Origin: Magnetospirillum sp.
Lineage (GTDB): Bacteria; Pseudomonadota; Alphaproteobacteria; Rhodospirillales; Magnetospirillaceae
Direction: 5' to 3'
Assembly: GCA_016183945.1 (NCBI GenBank)
Contig: JACPDP010000029.1
Span: 11,354-75,353 of the forward strand
DNA: 64,000 bases
Shown: piece by piece, positions 40,543 through 49,270 of the stretch
How positions within the stretch are numbered: the stretch's first letter is position 1
How the letters are laid out: every line of letters begins with the position of its first letter
The notes under the pieces: generated by a model
The model's database searches: none
The model's input: only the letters and a program-made list of their open reading frames with translations
What the model was told of the DNA's origin: nothing
Made by a program: the position numbers and the translations under genes

Positions 40543-41918
40543 GGTTCCTCCGTGGTTGGGGCATGGGTGCCGATGCGGAGCAGCCTGACGCCGGCGGGCA
40601 TCGCCAGCCCGTCCAGCACCCCGCGGCCATCGAGCAACACCGGATTGCGCATTCCGTCGGCCAGGTCGCGGCGACGGTAGTCGGGCCAGGCGGTGGCGAG
40701 GATGGCGGCATCGGTGCCGGCCACCGCCTCGGCCGCCGTTTCGGTTACCAGCACCGCGCCGCGGTGCATGTCGCGGACGCGGCGGCGCACCGCCGGCAGC
40801 GGGTCGTGGGCGCTCACCTCGACGCCGCGGGCAAGCAGGCGTCCCACCAGCTTGAGGCCGGGCGACTCGCGCAGGTCGTCGGTGCCGGGCTTGAAGGCGA
40901 GCCCGAGCACCGCCACCCGCTTCTGCCACACTCCGCCCAGCGCCTGCGCCAGCAGCTCGACCACCTGGGCCGGGCGCCGGGTATTGATCGCCTGCGCGGC
41001 GTCGACCAGGGGCAACTCGACGCCGCGCCGCCGCGCCCACCAGGACAGCGCCGCCAGGTCCTTGGGGAAGCAACTGCCGCCGAAGCCGATGCCGCCTTTG
41101 AGGAAGCGGGTGGCGCCGGCACGGCCGCCGTCGGGGCCGTCGAGCATGCGGTCGAGGTGGACCGCGGCCATCACCCGCGCCAGGTCGATGCCGGGGATGG
41201 CTTCACAGAGGGTGGCGAACTGGTTGGTGAAGGAAATCAGGGTCGCCTGCAGGGCGTTGGCGGCATACTTCACCATCTCCGCCTCGCGCAGGCCCATGGT
41301 CAGCAGGGGGGCGGGGAACGGCTGGTAGAGCCGCGCCATCACCGCCGCCGAGCGTTCGTCGAAGGCGCCGACGACGATGCGGTCCGGGGTCATGAAATCG
41401 GCCACGGCGCTGCCCTGGCTGAGGAATTCCGGGTTCATCGCCAAGCCGAAATCCCGTCCGGCGAGCTGATCCGTTTCCTGTTCCAGGATGCGGCGCACCA
41501 GGGTATCGGTGGTGCCGGGCACCACGGTGCTCTTCACCGCCACCACCGGGAACGCGCCGGCCAGCGAACGGCCGACATCGGAGGCAGCCGCTTCGAGGGC
41601 GGTAAGGTCGATGGCACCGTCGCGGTCGGGGGTGCCGACGCAGATCAGCACGACCTCGGCGGCGGCCACCGCGGCGGCGGTGTCGGTGGTGGCGGTCACC
41701 CGGCCCTTGGCCAGCAGCGCGGCCAGCCCCTCCTCGTGAAAGGGAACCTCGCCCCGGTCGAGGGCGGCGATGCGGTCGTGATCACGGTCGACGCAGCTGA
41801 CGCGGTGGCCGACAGCGGCCAGGCACGCGGCGGTGACCAGGCCGACATAGCCGGTTCCGATCACCGCGACCGCCAAGGGGGCACTCGTGGGGCTGATGGG
41901 CTGGGGGGTGAACGGCAT
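40539..41918 (-). CDS. UDP-glucose 6-dehydrogenase
   Basis: The 459-residue protein oxidises UDP-glucose twice with NAD to give UDP-glucuronate. GTGYVG (21-26) is the dinucleotide-binding loop; STVVPGTT, NPEFLSQGSA and EMVKYAANA are family signatures; Cys283 in GFGGSCFPKD is the catalytic thiol; GLAFKPGTDDLRESP marks the C-terminal domain. Length suits the family. A GAGGAGGACC ribosome site precedes ATG 41918. It is first in a leftward operon with the UXS-like epimerase (4-base overlap) and the PIG-L deacetylase, pointing to nucleotide-sugar supply for capsule or lipopolysaccharide. GDP-mannose dehydrogenase is the main alternative in this family. Confidence 0.88.
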   Translation of the reverse strand: MPFTPQPISPTSAPLAVAVIGTGYVGLVTAACLAAVGHRVSCVDRDHDRIAALDRGEVPFHEEGLAALLAKGRVTATTDTAAAVAAAEVVLICVGTPDRDGAIDLTALEAAASDVGRSLAGAFPVVAVKSTVVPGTTDTLVRRILEQETDQLAGRDFGLAMNPEFLSQGSAVADFMTPDRIVVGAFDERSAAVMARLYQPFPAPLLTMGLREAEMVKYAANALQATLISFTNQFATLCEAIPGIDLARVMAAVHLDRMLDGPDGGRAGATRFLKGGIGFGGSCFPKDLAALSWWARRRGVELPLVDAAQAINTRRPAQVVELLAQALGGVWQKRVAVLGLAFKPGTDDLRESPGLKLVGRLLARGVEVSAHDPLPAVRRRVRDMHRGAVLVTETAAEAVAGTDAAILATAWPDYRRRDLADGMRNPVLLDGRGVLDGLAMPAGVRLLRIGTHAPTTEEP

Positions 41919-42119
41919 TCCGGTCCTCCTCGGCCCTCAACGTGGGAGGGCGGGGAAGCGGGGGAAATCCATCAGGCGGATGATCGGCTTACGCTTCGGA
42001 GTTCAATTTGGGCCTTCCGGCGTATCGCCGCCTGTCCGGTTTACCCGCCGGACCGCACAGGCCTAAATGCATAGTCGCGTGACGACCGGACTACGACCTC
42101 CCGGAAAAAGGAGTGGGCC

Positions 42120-43364
42120 GTGAACGAGTCGGTTCTCAGCGTAAAAGCCGTGGGCGGCGACTGCCGCTTCTGTGGCGGGCCGCTGGCCGAGGTCGTCGAC
42201 CTCGGCATGTCGCCGCTGTGCGAAAGCTTTCTGGCGGTTGATCAACTGGACCATATGGAGCCGTTCTATCCACTGACGGTCTGGGTGTGTCGCCACTGCT
42301 TCCTGATGCAGTTGAGGCAGTATGTCAGTGCTGCCGAAATCTTCAGTGAATATGCATACTTCTCGTCGTTTTCCGATGCATATCTTGAACACGCGCGGGC
42401 CTATGCCGAGACTGTTACGGCGCGGTTCGGGCTATCCAGCGAAAGCCGGGTCGTCGAGCTCGCCAGCAACGACGGCTATCTGTTGCAGCATTTCATGCGC
42501 CTGGGCATCCCGGTGCTGGGGGTGGAGCCGGCGGCCAACGTCGCCCGCGCCGCCGAGGCCAAAGGGGTCCCCACCCTGGTGCGCTTCTTTTCCACCGAAT
42601 TGGCGGCGGGCATGGACAAGGCCGATCTGGTGATCGGCAACAACGTGTTGGCCCAGGTACCCGACCTCAACGATTTCATCGCCGGTATGGCGGCGCTGCT
42701 CAAGCCGCAGGGGGTGGCCACCATCGAGGTGCCGCATCTGATGCGGCTGATCCAGGAGAACCAGTACGATACCATCTACCATGAACATTTCTCGTATTTC
42801 TCGCTGGCCACCGCCGAGCGCATCTTCGCCGCCCATGGCTTGAGGGTGTTCGATGTCGAGGAGATCTGGACCCATGGCGGCTCGCTGCGGCTGTTCCTCT
42901 GTCCAGCCGCCACGGCGCGCCCCGTCGAGCGTCGGGTGGCGGAGATCAAGGCTCGCGAGGCCGAGGCCGGGCTCGACCGTATGGCCGGCTTCTCGCGCTT
43001 CGCCGAGCAGGTGCGGGCATCGCGCTGGAACCTGCTCGACTTCCTCATCCGCGCCAAATGGTACGGCAAGTCCATCGCCGGCTACGGCGCGCCGGGAAAG
43101 GGCAACACCCTGCTGAACTACTGCGGCATCCGCAGCGATATCCTCGACTACACGGTGGACCGCAATCCCTACAAGCACGGCAAGTACCTTCCCGGGACCC
43201 ACATCCCCATCCATCCGCCCGAGCATATCCGCGAGACCCGGCCGGACTATGTGCTGATCCTGCCCTGGAACCTTCGGCACGAGATCATGGCCAACCTCGC
43301 CTATATCCGTGACTGGGGCGGCCAGTTCGTCGTCCCGATCCCGAACGTGGCGGTGTTCCCGTAG
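42120..43364 (+). CDS. Sugar C-methyltransferase, SAM-dependent (NovU/TylC3-like)
   Basis: The 414-residue protein has the three-part layout of nucleotide-sugar C-methyltransferases. An N-terminal zinc-finger-like part comes first (CRFCGGPL at 15-22, then CRHC near 58). A SAM-binding domain follows with ELASNDGYLLQHF and VLGVEPAANVA. A C-terminal domain has GYGAPGKGNTLLN and DRNPYKHGKYLPGTHIP. Family members methylate a keto-sugar carbon in branched deoxysugar pathways. The start is GTG at 42120, chosen for the AGGAG at 42109-42113. It is followed 47 bases on by a sugar nucleotidyltransferase gene and diverges from the UDP-glucose dehydrogenase operon over 201 bases. The sugar substrate is unknown. 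Confidence 0.85.
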   Translation: MNESVLSVKAVGGDCRFCGGPLAEVVDLGMSPLCESFLAVDQLDHMEPFYPLTVWVCRHCFLMQLRQYVSAAEIFSEYAYFSSFSDAYLEHARAYAETVTARFGLSSESRVVELASNDGYLLQHFMRLGIPVLGVEPAANVARAAEAKGVPTLVRFFSTELAAGMDKADLVIGNNVLAQVPDLNDFIAGMAALLKPQGVATIEVPHLMRLIQENQYDTIYHEHFSYFSLATAERIFAAHGLRVFDVEEIWTHGGSLRLFLCPAATARPVERRVAEIKAREAEAGLDRMAGFSRFAEQVRASRWNLLDFLIRAKWYGKSIAGYGAPGKGNTLLNYCGIRSDILDYTVDRNPYKHGKYLPGTHIPIHPPEHIRETRPDYVLILPWNLRHEIMANLAYIRDWGGQFVVPIPNVAVFP

Positions 43365-43411
43365 CCCGTTTGCGGGTCTCCGGCGAGGGGCAAAACCAAG
43401 GGAGAGTCTCC

Positions 43412-44218
43412 ATGAAGGTCGTCCTGTTCTGCGGCGGGCTGGGCATGCGCATGCGCGACTACTCGCAGACGCTGCCCAAGCCCATGGCATCATTACGAAA
43501 CCGGCCGCTGCTGTGGCATGTCATGCGCTGGTACGCGCATTGGGGCCACAACGATTTCATCCTCTGCCTGGGCCATCGCGGCGAGGCCATCAAGGAGTAT
43601 TTTCTCAACTACAGCGAGTGTCTGAGCAACGATTTCGTGCTGTCCGAGGGGGGGCGGCGGGTCGAACTGCTGGCCGAGGATATCCGCGACTGGCGGATCA
43701 CCTTCGCCGACACCGGCCTTACCGCCAATATCGGCGAGCGCTTGCGGAAGGTGGCACCGCTGCTGGCCGGGGAGGAGACCTTCCTCGCCAACTACTCCGA
43801 TGGCCTGACCGACTGTTCGCTGCCGCGGCTGATCGAGCGTCACCGCATCACCGGGGCGGCGGCGACCTTCCTGGCGGTGCGGCCCAGCCAGAGCTTCCAC
43901 ATCGCCGCCATGGACACCAACGGCCGCGTCGAAGGCATCCGCGACGTCAGGGCGGCCGATATGTGGATCAACGGTGGCTTCTTCGTACTCGACAGCCGCA
44001 TCTTCGAGTTCATGCGCGAGGGCGAGGAGTTGGTGCTGGAACCGTTCCAGCGCCTGATCGACCAGAACCTGCTGGCGGCCTGCCGCTACGACGGCTTCTG
44101 GCGCGCCGTCGACACCTTCAAGGACCTCTGCGAGATGGAAGCGGTGCTCAGCCAAGGCGTCGGTCCATGGGAGGTATGGCGTCAGCACGATCTTGCGCGT
44201 CGTCTGGCAGCCGAATGA
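43412..44218 (+). CDS. Sugar-1-phosphate nucleotidyltransferase, glucose-1-phosphate cytidylyltransferase-like
   Basis: The 268-residue protein opens with KVVLFCGGLGMRMRDYS then LPKPMASL, the nucleotide- and phosphate-binding loop of sugar nucleotidyltransferases. LLWHVMRWY, GHRGEAIKEYFLNY and WINGGFFVLDSRIF follow the RfbF (CDP-glucose) pattern. RfbF proteins join CTP and glucose 1-phosphate as the first step to CDP-linked dideoxysugars. The usual GTR of the loop is GMR here, and the rest is diverged, so substrate and nucleotide are uncertain. ATG 43412 has an AAGGGAGAG site upstream and starts exactly at the first strand, so an earlier in-frame start is rejected. Together with the C-methyltransferase it suggests a branched deoxysugar. 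Confidence 0.78.
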   Translation: MKVVLFCGGLGMRMRDYSQTLPKPMASLRNRPLLWHVMRWYAHWGHNDFILCLGHRGEAIKEYFLNYSECLSNDFVLSEGGRRVELLAEDIRDWRITFADTGLTANIGERLRKVAPLLAGEETFLANYSDGLTDCSLPRLIERHRITGAAATFLAVRPSQSFHIAAMDTNGRVEGIRDVRAADMWINGGFFVLDSRIFEFMREGEELVLEPFQRLIDQNLLAACRYDGFWRAVDTFKDLCEMEAVLSQGVGPWEVWRQHDLARRLAAE

Positions 44219-44264
44219 AGCATCCCCATATGGCGTCCACACCAAGAAACTTGGGAGGACGACC

Positions 44265-44522
44265 ATGGCCGTCCAGGTGGTCGATTATCAGGAAACCTAC
44301 AAGTTGATCTGCGACGACTGCCGTCGTCGGTGGGCGGTGGTCGAGGAGCGGTGCGGCAAGGTCTATTCGCTGGATGCCCACCATGCCCGCCATGCCCCCA
44401 ACACACCCGAGGGCATGGAAGAGGTGGTGGAGCCCGACGGATGGTGCGACGAAATGGCGGCGCGGCGCTGCTTCGAGGAGGCCGTCAAGGGCGAGCGTTA
44501 CTACAGCCAGATCCTCTGGTGA
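44265..44522 (+). CDS. Small conserved-looking cysteine-rich protein, function unknown
   Basis: The product has 85 residues and is not recognised. It begins MAVQVVDYQET, has a CDDC pair near residue 19, and further single cysteines near 34, 66 and 73, so it could bind a metal. No signal peptide or membrane segment is seen. ATG 44265 follows a clear GGGAGGA site, which favours it over upstream in-frame codons. It lies 46 bases after the nucleotidyltransferase gene and may be co-transcribed with it. Its last 38 bases overlap the 3' end of nudC on the other strand. Confidence 0.6.
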   Translation: MAVQVVDYQETYKLICDDCRRRWAVVEERCGKVYSLDAHHARHAPNTPEGMEEVVEPDGWCDEMAARRCFEEAVKGERYYSQILW

Positions 44523-45408
44523 TCCAGGCGTCGATCAGCGCCCGTGACACAGAGTCCCGGCGGGGCAGGAACAGGCCGTTTTCCCCCGGCGAACCCCATT
44601 CGCCGAAGCAAGCGACCTCGTCGCGGCGGAACCATCGGGCATCCTCCAGTTCGACGCCGTCGACCACCGGCTCGGTCGCTTCCGCCAGCGCGCTGAAGGC
44701 CAGCATCAGCGAGGCGGGGAACGGCCAGGGCTGGCTGGCGAAGTAGTGGGCCGACAGCACCCGGATGCCGGACTCCTCGGCGACTTCGCGCGCCACCGCC
44801 TGTTCCAGCGTTTCGCCGGGCTCGACGAAGCCGGCCAGGCACGAGTACATGCCGGGCGGCCAGTGCGGCTGACGCCCCAGCAGCACCCGCTCGCCGCCGT
44901 CTTCGGCCAGCACGATGATCGCCGGGTCGGTGCGCGGGAATTGCTGCCCGTCGCACCCGCCGCATTTCGCCACATGGCCGCCCTGGGCCAGGATCAGGGC
45001 GGCGCCGCAGCCCGGACAGAAGCGGGTGCGCTGCTGCCACAGCAGAAGGCCGCGGGCATAGCACAGCAGATCGAAGTCGCGCTCCACCATCACGCCGCCC
45101 AGGATGCGGGGTGAGCCCCAGCGTCCGCCCATCCCCAGCTCGGGGCCGTCGGCGCCGGCCTCCGTCGCCGACAGGTCGACGGCGAACAACGGCGCGCCGT
45201 CCTCCAGTCCGAGGAAGCTGCCGCCATCCATCAGCAGGGCGCGGGCCGCCGGGCCGCGCACCCGCACGGGACCGGGCGGCTCGGTCATCAGGTGCAACCC
45301 GCGCCAGAACGGCAACACGGCCATGTCGTCGCGGGCGGCCAGGGCCGCCAGGGCCACGGGATCGCGGCGGAGGGTGTGGGCACGGTCGAGCACGGGCGGC
45401 GATGTCAT
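44485..45408 (-). CDS. nudC: NAD(+)/NADH diphosphatase (Nudix)
   Basis: The 307-residue protein cleaves NAD(H) to NMN(H) and AMP and in other bacteria removes NAD caps from RNA. A four-cysteine zinc site (C131, C134, C149, C152) precedes the Nudix box at 193-215 (GFVEPGETLEQAVAREVAEES). SQPWPFP at 225-231 is the signature that separates NudC from other Nudix enzymes. ATG 45408 gives MTSPPVL; a longer start at 45444 adds 12 residues with no family support. The 3' end overlaps the small gene at 44265-44522 by 38 bases, tail to tail. Confidence 0.92.
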   Translation of the reverse strand: MTSPPVLDRAHTLRRDPVALAALAARDDMAVLPFWRGLHLMTEPPGPVRVRGPAARALLMDGGSFLGLEDGAPLFAVDLSATEAGADGPELGMGGRWGSPRILGGVMVERDFDLLCYARGLLLWQQRTRFCPGCGAALILAQGGHVAKCGGCDGQQFPRTDPAIIVLAEDGGERVLLGRQPHWPPGMYSCLAGFVEPGETLEQAVAREVAEESGIRVLSAHYFASQPWPFPASLMLAFSALAEATEPVVDGVELEDARWFRRDEVACFGEWGSPGENGLFLPRRDSVSRALIDAWITRGSGCSNARP

Positions 45409-45532
45409 GAATCCACCATGACACGGTCGCTTGGCGCCTCTCAAGTCTTCAGCGGGTGGGAGGGGCAGCCCCTATAAAGGAGATTGCGCTTTGCCGTCCT
45501 CTTGGGAATTATGGGACGCCTAAGGGGTTCAC

Positions 45533-47209
45533 ATGAGCGACAATCTAGCTCTCTTCGAAGCGCTTCTGGAAAACGTGCGGGACGCGGTCGTGGTTGCCGA
45601 CGGCGAGCGGCAGATCTTGCGCGTCAACAAGGCGTTCGAGGCCATCACCGGCCATTGCGCCCGGGCCTTCGTCGAGGGCGGGCACGGCCATGCCCATGTG
45701 GCCCACCAACTGCTGGAGCGGGCCCTGACCATCCCCCCGGGCGGGCGCTGGAATGGGGCCATCCGCTGCAGCGACGGCACCGACCGCAAGTTCGAGGTCA
45801 CCGTCTCGGCCGTCAACGGCAGTGGCGACTTTCCCGAACGATATATCGGGCTGGTGCGTCCGGCCTTCGACGACGCGGCGTTGGCCGACGAGGCTACGGT
45901 TCGTTTCGGCTACGATCCCCTGACCGGATTGCCCGGCCGCGAGCTGTTCTCCGACCGCATCGATCAGGCGCTGCTCAGCGTCAACCGTTCGGGCAAGTCG
46001 GTGGCGCTGCTGATCATGGGGCTCGACCGTTTCGCGCTGATCAACGACGCCCTGGGCCACGCCGCCGGTGACCGGCTGCTGATCGAAGTTGCCCGCCGCC
46101 TCAAGACCTGCATTCGTGAGACCGATACGGCGGTGCGGCTGGACGGCGACAAGTTCGCCCTGGTGATGGTCATCGCCGACGTGGACGACAGCGTCATCGT
46201 CGCCGAAAAGGTGTTGGCCGCCATCAAGGAGCCGTTCCGGCTCGACGAGGAAGAGGTGGTGGTCACCTTCTCCATCGGCATCGCCATCTACCCCAGCGAC
46301 TGCGACAGCTGCGCCCAACTGATCAAGAACGGCGACAATGCGCTGCACTTCGCCAAGGTCTCCGGCCGCAACCAGTACCAGTTCTTCTCCAAGGACATGA
46401 ACCAGAAGGCGCGGTCCCGCCTCGAACTTGAGGCGCGGATGCGCCGGGCCTTGGTCAATGACGAGTTCGTCGTCTACTACCAGCCCAAGGTGTCGGCCGA
46501 GACCGGCCAGGTGGTCGGCATGGAGGCGCTGATTCGCTGGATGGATCCCGACTTCGGCATGATCTCGCCCGGCGAGTTCATTCCGGTGGCCGAGGAAACC
46601 GGGCTCATCGAGGAGATCGGCACCTGGGTGCTGCGCCGCTCCTGCCAGCAGAACAAGTATTGGCAGCAGATCGGGCTGAAGCCGCTCAAATGCTCGGTCA
46701 ACGTCTCCGCCCGTCAGTTCCGCTCGCGCGACCTCATCGACATCGTGGTGGATAGTTTGCAGTCCACCGGGCTCGATCCCAAGTGGCTGGAGCTGGAAAT
46801 CACCGAGAGCATGCTGATGAACGATGTCGACATCGTGGTGCGCAAGATGACGGCGCTGCGTGAGCTGGGCGTCGGGCTGTCCATCGACGATTTCGGCACC
46901 GGCTATTCCTCGCTGTCTTATCTCGGACGTTTTCCCATCACCACCCTGAAGATCGATCGCGCCTTCATCGCCGACGTCGACACCAACCCCAAGACCGCCG
47001 AAATCGCCCGCGCCATCATCGGACTGTCGCGCGGCCTCAATCTGGAGGTGGTGGCCGAGGGGGCCGAGGTCGCCGGCCATATCTCGTTCTTGCGGGAGCA
47101 CGGCTGCGACACGGTGCAGGGCTTCTTCTACAGCCGCCCGGTGCCGCCCGACGAGTTCGAGCGCATGGTGCGCGAGCGGGCGTTGGCCCACACCGTCCGG
47201 ATGGCATAG
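45533..47209 (+). CDS. PAS-GGDEF-EAL protein, probable c-di-GMP phosphodiesterase
   Basis: The 558-residue soluble protein has a PAS-like sensor (about 5-110), a GGDEF domain (120-290) and an EAL domain (300-545). The GGDEF signature reads DGDKF at 204-208, so the catalytic glutamate is lysine and cyclase activity is unlikely. The EAL side looks complete: MEALIRW (E331), NVSARQF, EITESM, DDFGTGYSS, KIDRAF, AEGAE and QGFFYSRP. The expected reaction is hydrolysis of c-di-GMP to pGpG, perhaps with the dead GGDEF binding GTP as a regulator. ATG 45533 has AAGGGG at 45521-45526. It diverges from nudC. Such enzymes commonly govern adhesion or motility; no direct link to the adhesin here is shown. 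Confidence 0.88.
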   Translation: MSDNLALFEALLENVRDAVVVADGERQILRVNKAFEAITGHCARAFVEGGHGHAHVAHQLLERALTIPPGGRWNGAIRCSDGTDRKFEVTVSAVNGSGDFPERYIGLVRPAFDDAALADEATVRFGYDPLTGLPGRELFSDRIDQALLSVNRSGKSVALLIMGLDRFALINDALGHAAGDRLLIEVARRLKTCIRETDTAVRLDGDKFALVMVIADVDDSVIVAEKVLAAIKEPFRLDEEEVVVTFSIGIAIYPSDCDSCAQLIKNGDNALHFAKVSGRNQYQFFSKDMNQKARSRLELEARMRRALVNDEFVVYYQPKVSAETGQVVGMEALIRWMDPDFGMISPGEFIPVAEETGLIEEIGTWVLRRSCQQNKYWQQIGLKPLKCSVNVSARQFRSRDLIDIVVDSLQSTGLDPKWLELEITESMLMNDVDIVVRKMTALRELGVGLSIDDFGTGYSSLSYLGRFPITTLKIDRAFIADVDTNPKTAEIARAIIGLSRGLNLEVVAEGAEVAGHISFLREHGCDTVQGFFYSRPVPPDEFERMVRERALAHTVRMA

Positions 47210-47282
47210 CCGTCCTCCGCCCCCCGCCCAGGCGACCTTCCGCATAGGCTTGCACGCCGCCGCCCGGGCGTAGCATGGCCGG

Positions 47283-48527
47283 ATGCATCGCCGCCTGTTT
47301 CTCGGCGCCGCCGCCGCGATGTCGGCGCTTCCCCTGCTGCCCGCCCGCGCCGATGACGGCGCGCCGGCCGGGGGCGACCGTCCGGCCCCGGGTGCGGTGC
47401 GGATGGGGGTCCTGCTGCCGCTCAGCGGTCCCGCCGCCGCCTTCGGCCGCATGATGCTGGAGGCTACCCTGCTGGCGGTGGAGGAGGTCAACCGGCGCCC
47501 GGGACGGTGTCGGCTGGCTCTCGTTCCCTTCGACAGTCGGTCGCAGGCCAAGACCTTCGCCGAGGGGATGAAGCGACTGGTGAAGGCCGAGCGGGCTGTG
47601 GCGGTGCTGGCGCCGGTACCGCCGGAGTGGCGGGCTCCAACCACCGCCTTCGTCGAGCAAAGCGGCGGGCTGCTGTGCGATCCGGCGGCCTATGAGGGCG
47701 GCGAGTGTTCGCGCCACGTGGTGCATTGCGGCGCCACGCCGCATCAATTGCTCAAGCAGTTCATCCCCTGGCTGGTGAGGGAGGCGGGGCCGCGGGTGCT
47801 GATCGTCGCCGGCTCTGGCTCCCTGTCGCACGAGATGGCCCGGGTCGCGCGGGCGGTGATCGGGCGGGTCGACGGCGAGGTCCTCGGGGGGGATGCCGGG
47901 CTGGAGGGGGTGGCCCAGCGCCTGCGGCGCGACCGGCCGGATGTGCTGTTCTCGACCCTCTGTGGGGACGAGGCCGCGGCATTGCTGCGGGAACGCCACC
48001 AGATCGGGAGCGACGTGCCGGTGGCGTCGCCCTTCCTCGACGAGCGGGTGGTGGCGGCCGTCGGCCCTCGGCCCGCCGCCGGCGCGGTGGCGGTGTCGAC
48101 CTGGTTCGCGGCGGAGTCCGCGGTGGACAGCACCCGCTTCGCGACCCGCCTGCGGCTGCGCCTGGGCCGGGGCGCCGTGCTCACCGCCGCCGCCGAGGCC
48201 GCCTATGCGCAGGTCCACCTGCTCGCCGAGGCGGTGGACAACCTGGGCGGCGGCGACGTCGCCGCGGCGACCCTGAGGGAGGCGATCAAGGAGCGGCATT
48301 TCGTCGCACCGCAGGGGGAGGTGAGCATCGAGGGGGACAGCCTGCATGCCCGCCTGTGGCCGCGCATCGCGGTGGTGGGAGGCGATGGCCGATTCCGCAT
48401 GGTGGCCCGCGCAGGCCAGCCTTTGCGCGGATTACCCTACTGGAGCCGGCCCGGCGCGGCCTGCACCGAGGCCGGTCCGAGGCTGGCGCCCAGCGTCGAG
48501 CCGCCCAGCCGGCAAGGCTGGGACTGA
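47283..48527 (+). CDS. Periplasmic ligand-binding protein (Leu/Ile/Val or AmiC/UrtA type)
   Basis: The 414-residue protein starts with MHRRLFLGAAAAMSALPLLPARA, a signal peptide with an RR pair that may be Tat-like. It continues VRMGVLLPLSGPAAAFGRMM and AVEEVNRR, the opening of the type 1 periplasmic-binding fold used by branched-chain amino acid, amide and urea receptors. A GLEGVAQRLRRDRPDVLFSTL strand-helix and a STWFAAESAVDS segment fit the second lobe. No permease or ATPase genes adjoin it, so it may serve a distant transporter or act as a sensor. It lies 133 bases upstream of napF on the same strand. The ligand is unknown. Confidence 0.7.
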   Translation: MHRRLFLGAAAAMSALPLLPARADDGAPAGGDRPAPGAVRMGVLLPLSGPAAAFGRMMLEATLLAVEEVNRRPGRCRLALVPFDSRSQAKTFAEGMKRLVKAERAVAVLAPVPPEWRAPTTAFVEQSGGLLCDPAAYEGGECSRHVVHCGATPHQLLKQFIPWLVREAGPRVLIVAGSGSLSHEMARVARAVIGRVDGEVLGGDAGLEGVAQRLRRDRPDVLFSTLCGDEAAALLRERHQIGSDVPVASPFLDERVVAAVGPRPAAGAVAVSTWFAAESAVDSTRFATRLRLRLGRGAVLTAAAEAAYAQVHLLAEAVDNLGGGDVAAATLREAIKERHFVAPQGEVSIEGDSLHARLWPRIAVVGGDGRFRMVARAGQPLRGLPYWSRPGAACTEAGPRLAPSVEPPSRQGWD

Positions 48528-48568
48528 CCCAAAGGGGTGGGCAGGGGCCGTGGCAAACAGACCCTCTT

Positions 48569-48582
48569 TTGACCAAGGTCAA
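48569..48582 (+). promoter_or_regulatory. Fnr/FixK-type box upstream of napF
   Basis: TTGACCAAGGTCAA is a perfect palindrome fitting TTGA-N6-TCAA, centred 85 bases before the napF start. It is well placed for anaerobic activation of the nap operon. If activation is class II, the -10 would fall near 48605-48610, where no convincing hexamer is seen. Confidence 0.65.
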
Positions 48583-48660
48583 ATCACAATCCCCCGTGAG
48601 GATGTCAGGCTCCACCGCGGTAAGGGGATCGCCTGAGGGCGTCCATGAGAGGGTTGATCG

Positions 48661-48951
48661 ATGCCAGGTGTGGTGTCCCGGCGTGCGCTCCTGATGGGCC
48701 AGGCCCGTTCGGCCAACGTCGCGCCATCCGGGGACCTGGTGGCGGAGTTGGGCGGGACCTGCATCTCGATGCAGGGAGTGGCCTGCCGGCTGTGCGGCGA
48801 TCCGTGTGAGCCGAGGGCGATTCGTTTTCGCCTGATGACCGGTGGTCGTGCTCTGCCGGAAGTAAATGTGGAAGAATGCACCGGTTGCGGTGTTTGCGTA
48901 TCGGCCTGCCCGGTGGGCGCGCTCACAATGGTTCAACCGGCGAGAGGATGA
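48661..48951 (+). CDS. napF: Ferredoxin-type protein NapF, short form
   Basis: The 96-residue iron-sulfur protein is encoded first in the nap operon. CRLCGDPCEPRAIRF and CTGCGVCVSACPVGAL each bind a [4Fe-4S] cluster. Classical NapF is about 160 residues with an extra N-terminal cluster; that part is absent here. NapF is thought to act in the cytoplasm on maturation of NapA. The N-terminal SRRALLMG resembles a twin-arginine remnant common in NapF. ATG 48661 follows a GAGAGGG stretch. napD starts 11 bases after its stop. Confidence 0.85.
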   Translation: MPGVVSRRALLMGQARSANVAPSGDLVAELGGTCISMQGVACRLCGDPCEPRAIRFRLMTGGRALPEVNVEECTGCGVCVSACPVGALTMVQPARG

Positions 48952-48961
48952 GGACGACAGG

Positions 48962-49270
48962 ATGCGTTTGAGCAACTTCGTCGAAAAGGAACAGACCAGA
49001 CCGCACGAGCTCGTCGAAAATATTTGCGGCGTCCTCGTCTATGTCCGGCCTGAGCTGCGCGACACGGTTCGCGACACCCTAGCGGCCATGCCGGGGGTGG
49101 AAGTCCATCAGGTGACCGACCAAGGCAAAATGGTCGTCACTGTCGAGGATGCCGACGGCCATTGGGCCGGAGCCACCATCACCAGCTTCAACGACGTCGA
49201 GGGCGTTATGAGCTTTGCCCTCGTCTATCATCATTTTGACTCTGATCTGGAAGGGGAGACCGTTTCATGA
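48962..49270 (+). CDS. napD: NapA Tat-signal chaperone NapD
   Basis: The 102-residue cytoplasmic protein has the NapD core [18 protein letters not shown] and GKMVVTVE. NapD binds the twin-arginine signal peptide of NapA and holds back export until the molybdenum cofactor and cluster are loaded. The N-terminal 20 or so residues before the core are longer than in E. coli NapD. ATG 48962 is chosen because upstream codons in this frame lie inside napF. Its stop overlaps the napA start by four bases (ATGA), implying coupled synthesis of chaperone and client. Confidence 0.9.
   Translation: MRLSNFVEKEQTRPHELVENICGVLVYVRPELRDTVRDTLAAMPGVEVHQVTDQGKMVVTVEDADGHWAGATITSFNDVEGVMSFALVYHHFDSDLEGETVS

Noticed and set aside
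45421..45532. TATAAA at 45473 as promoter -10 of the GGDEF-EAL gene
   Set aside because: No acceptable -35 hexamer 16-18 bases upstream.
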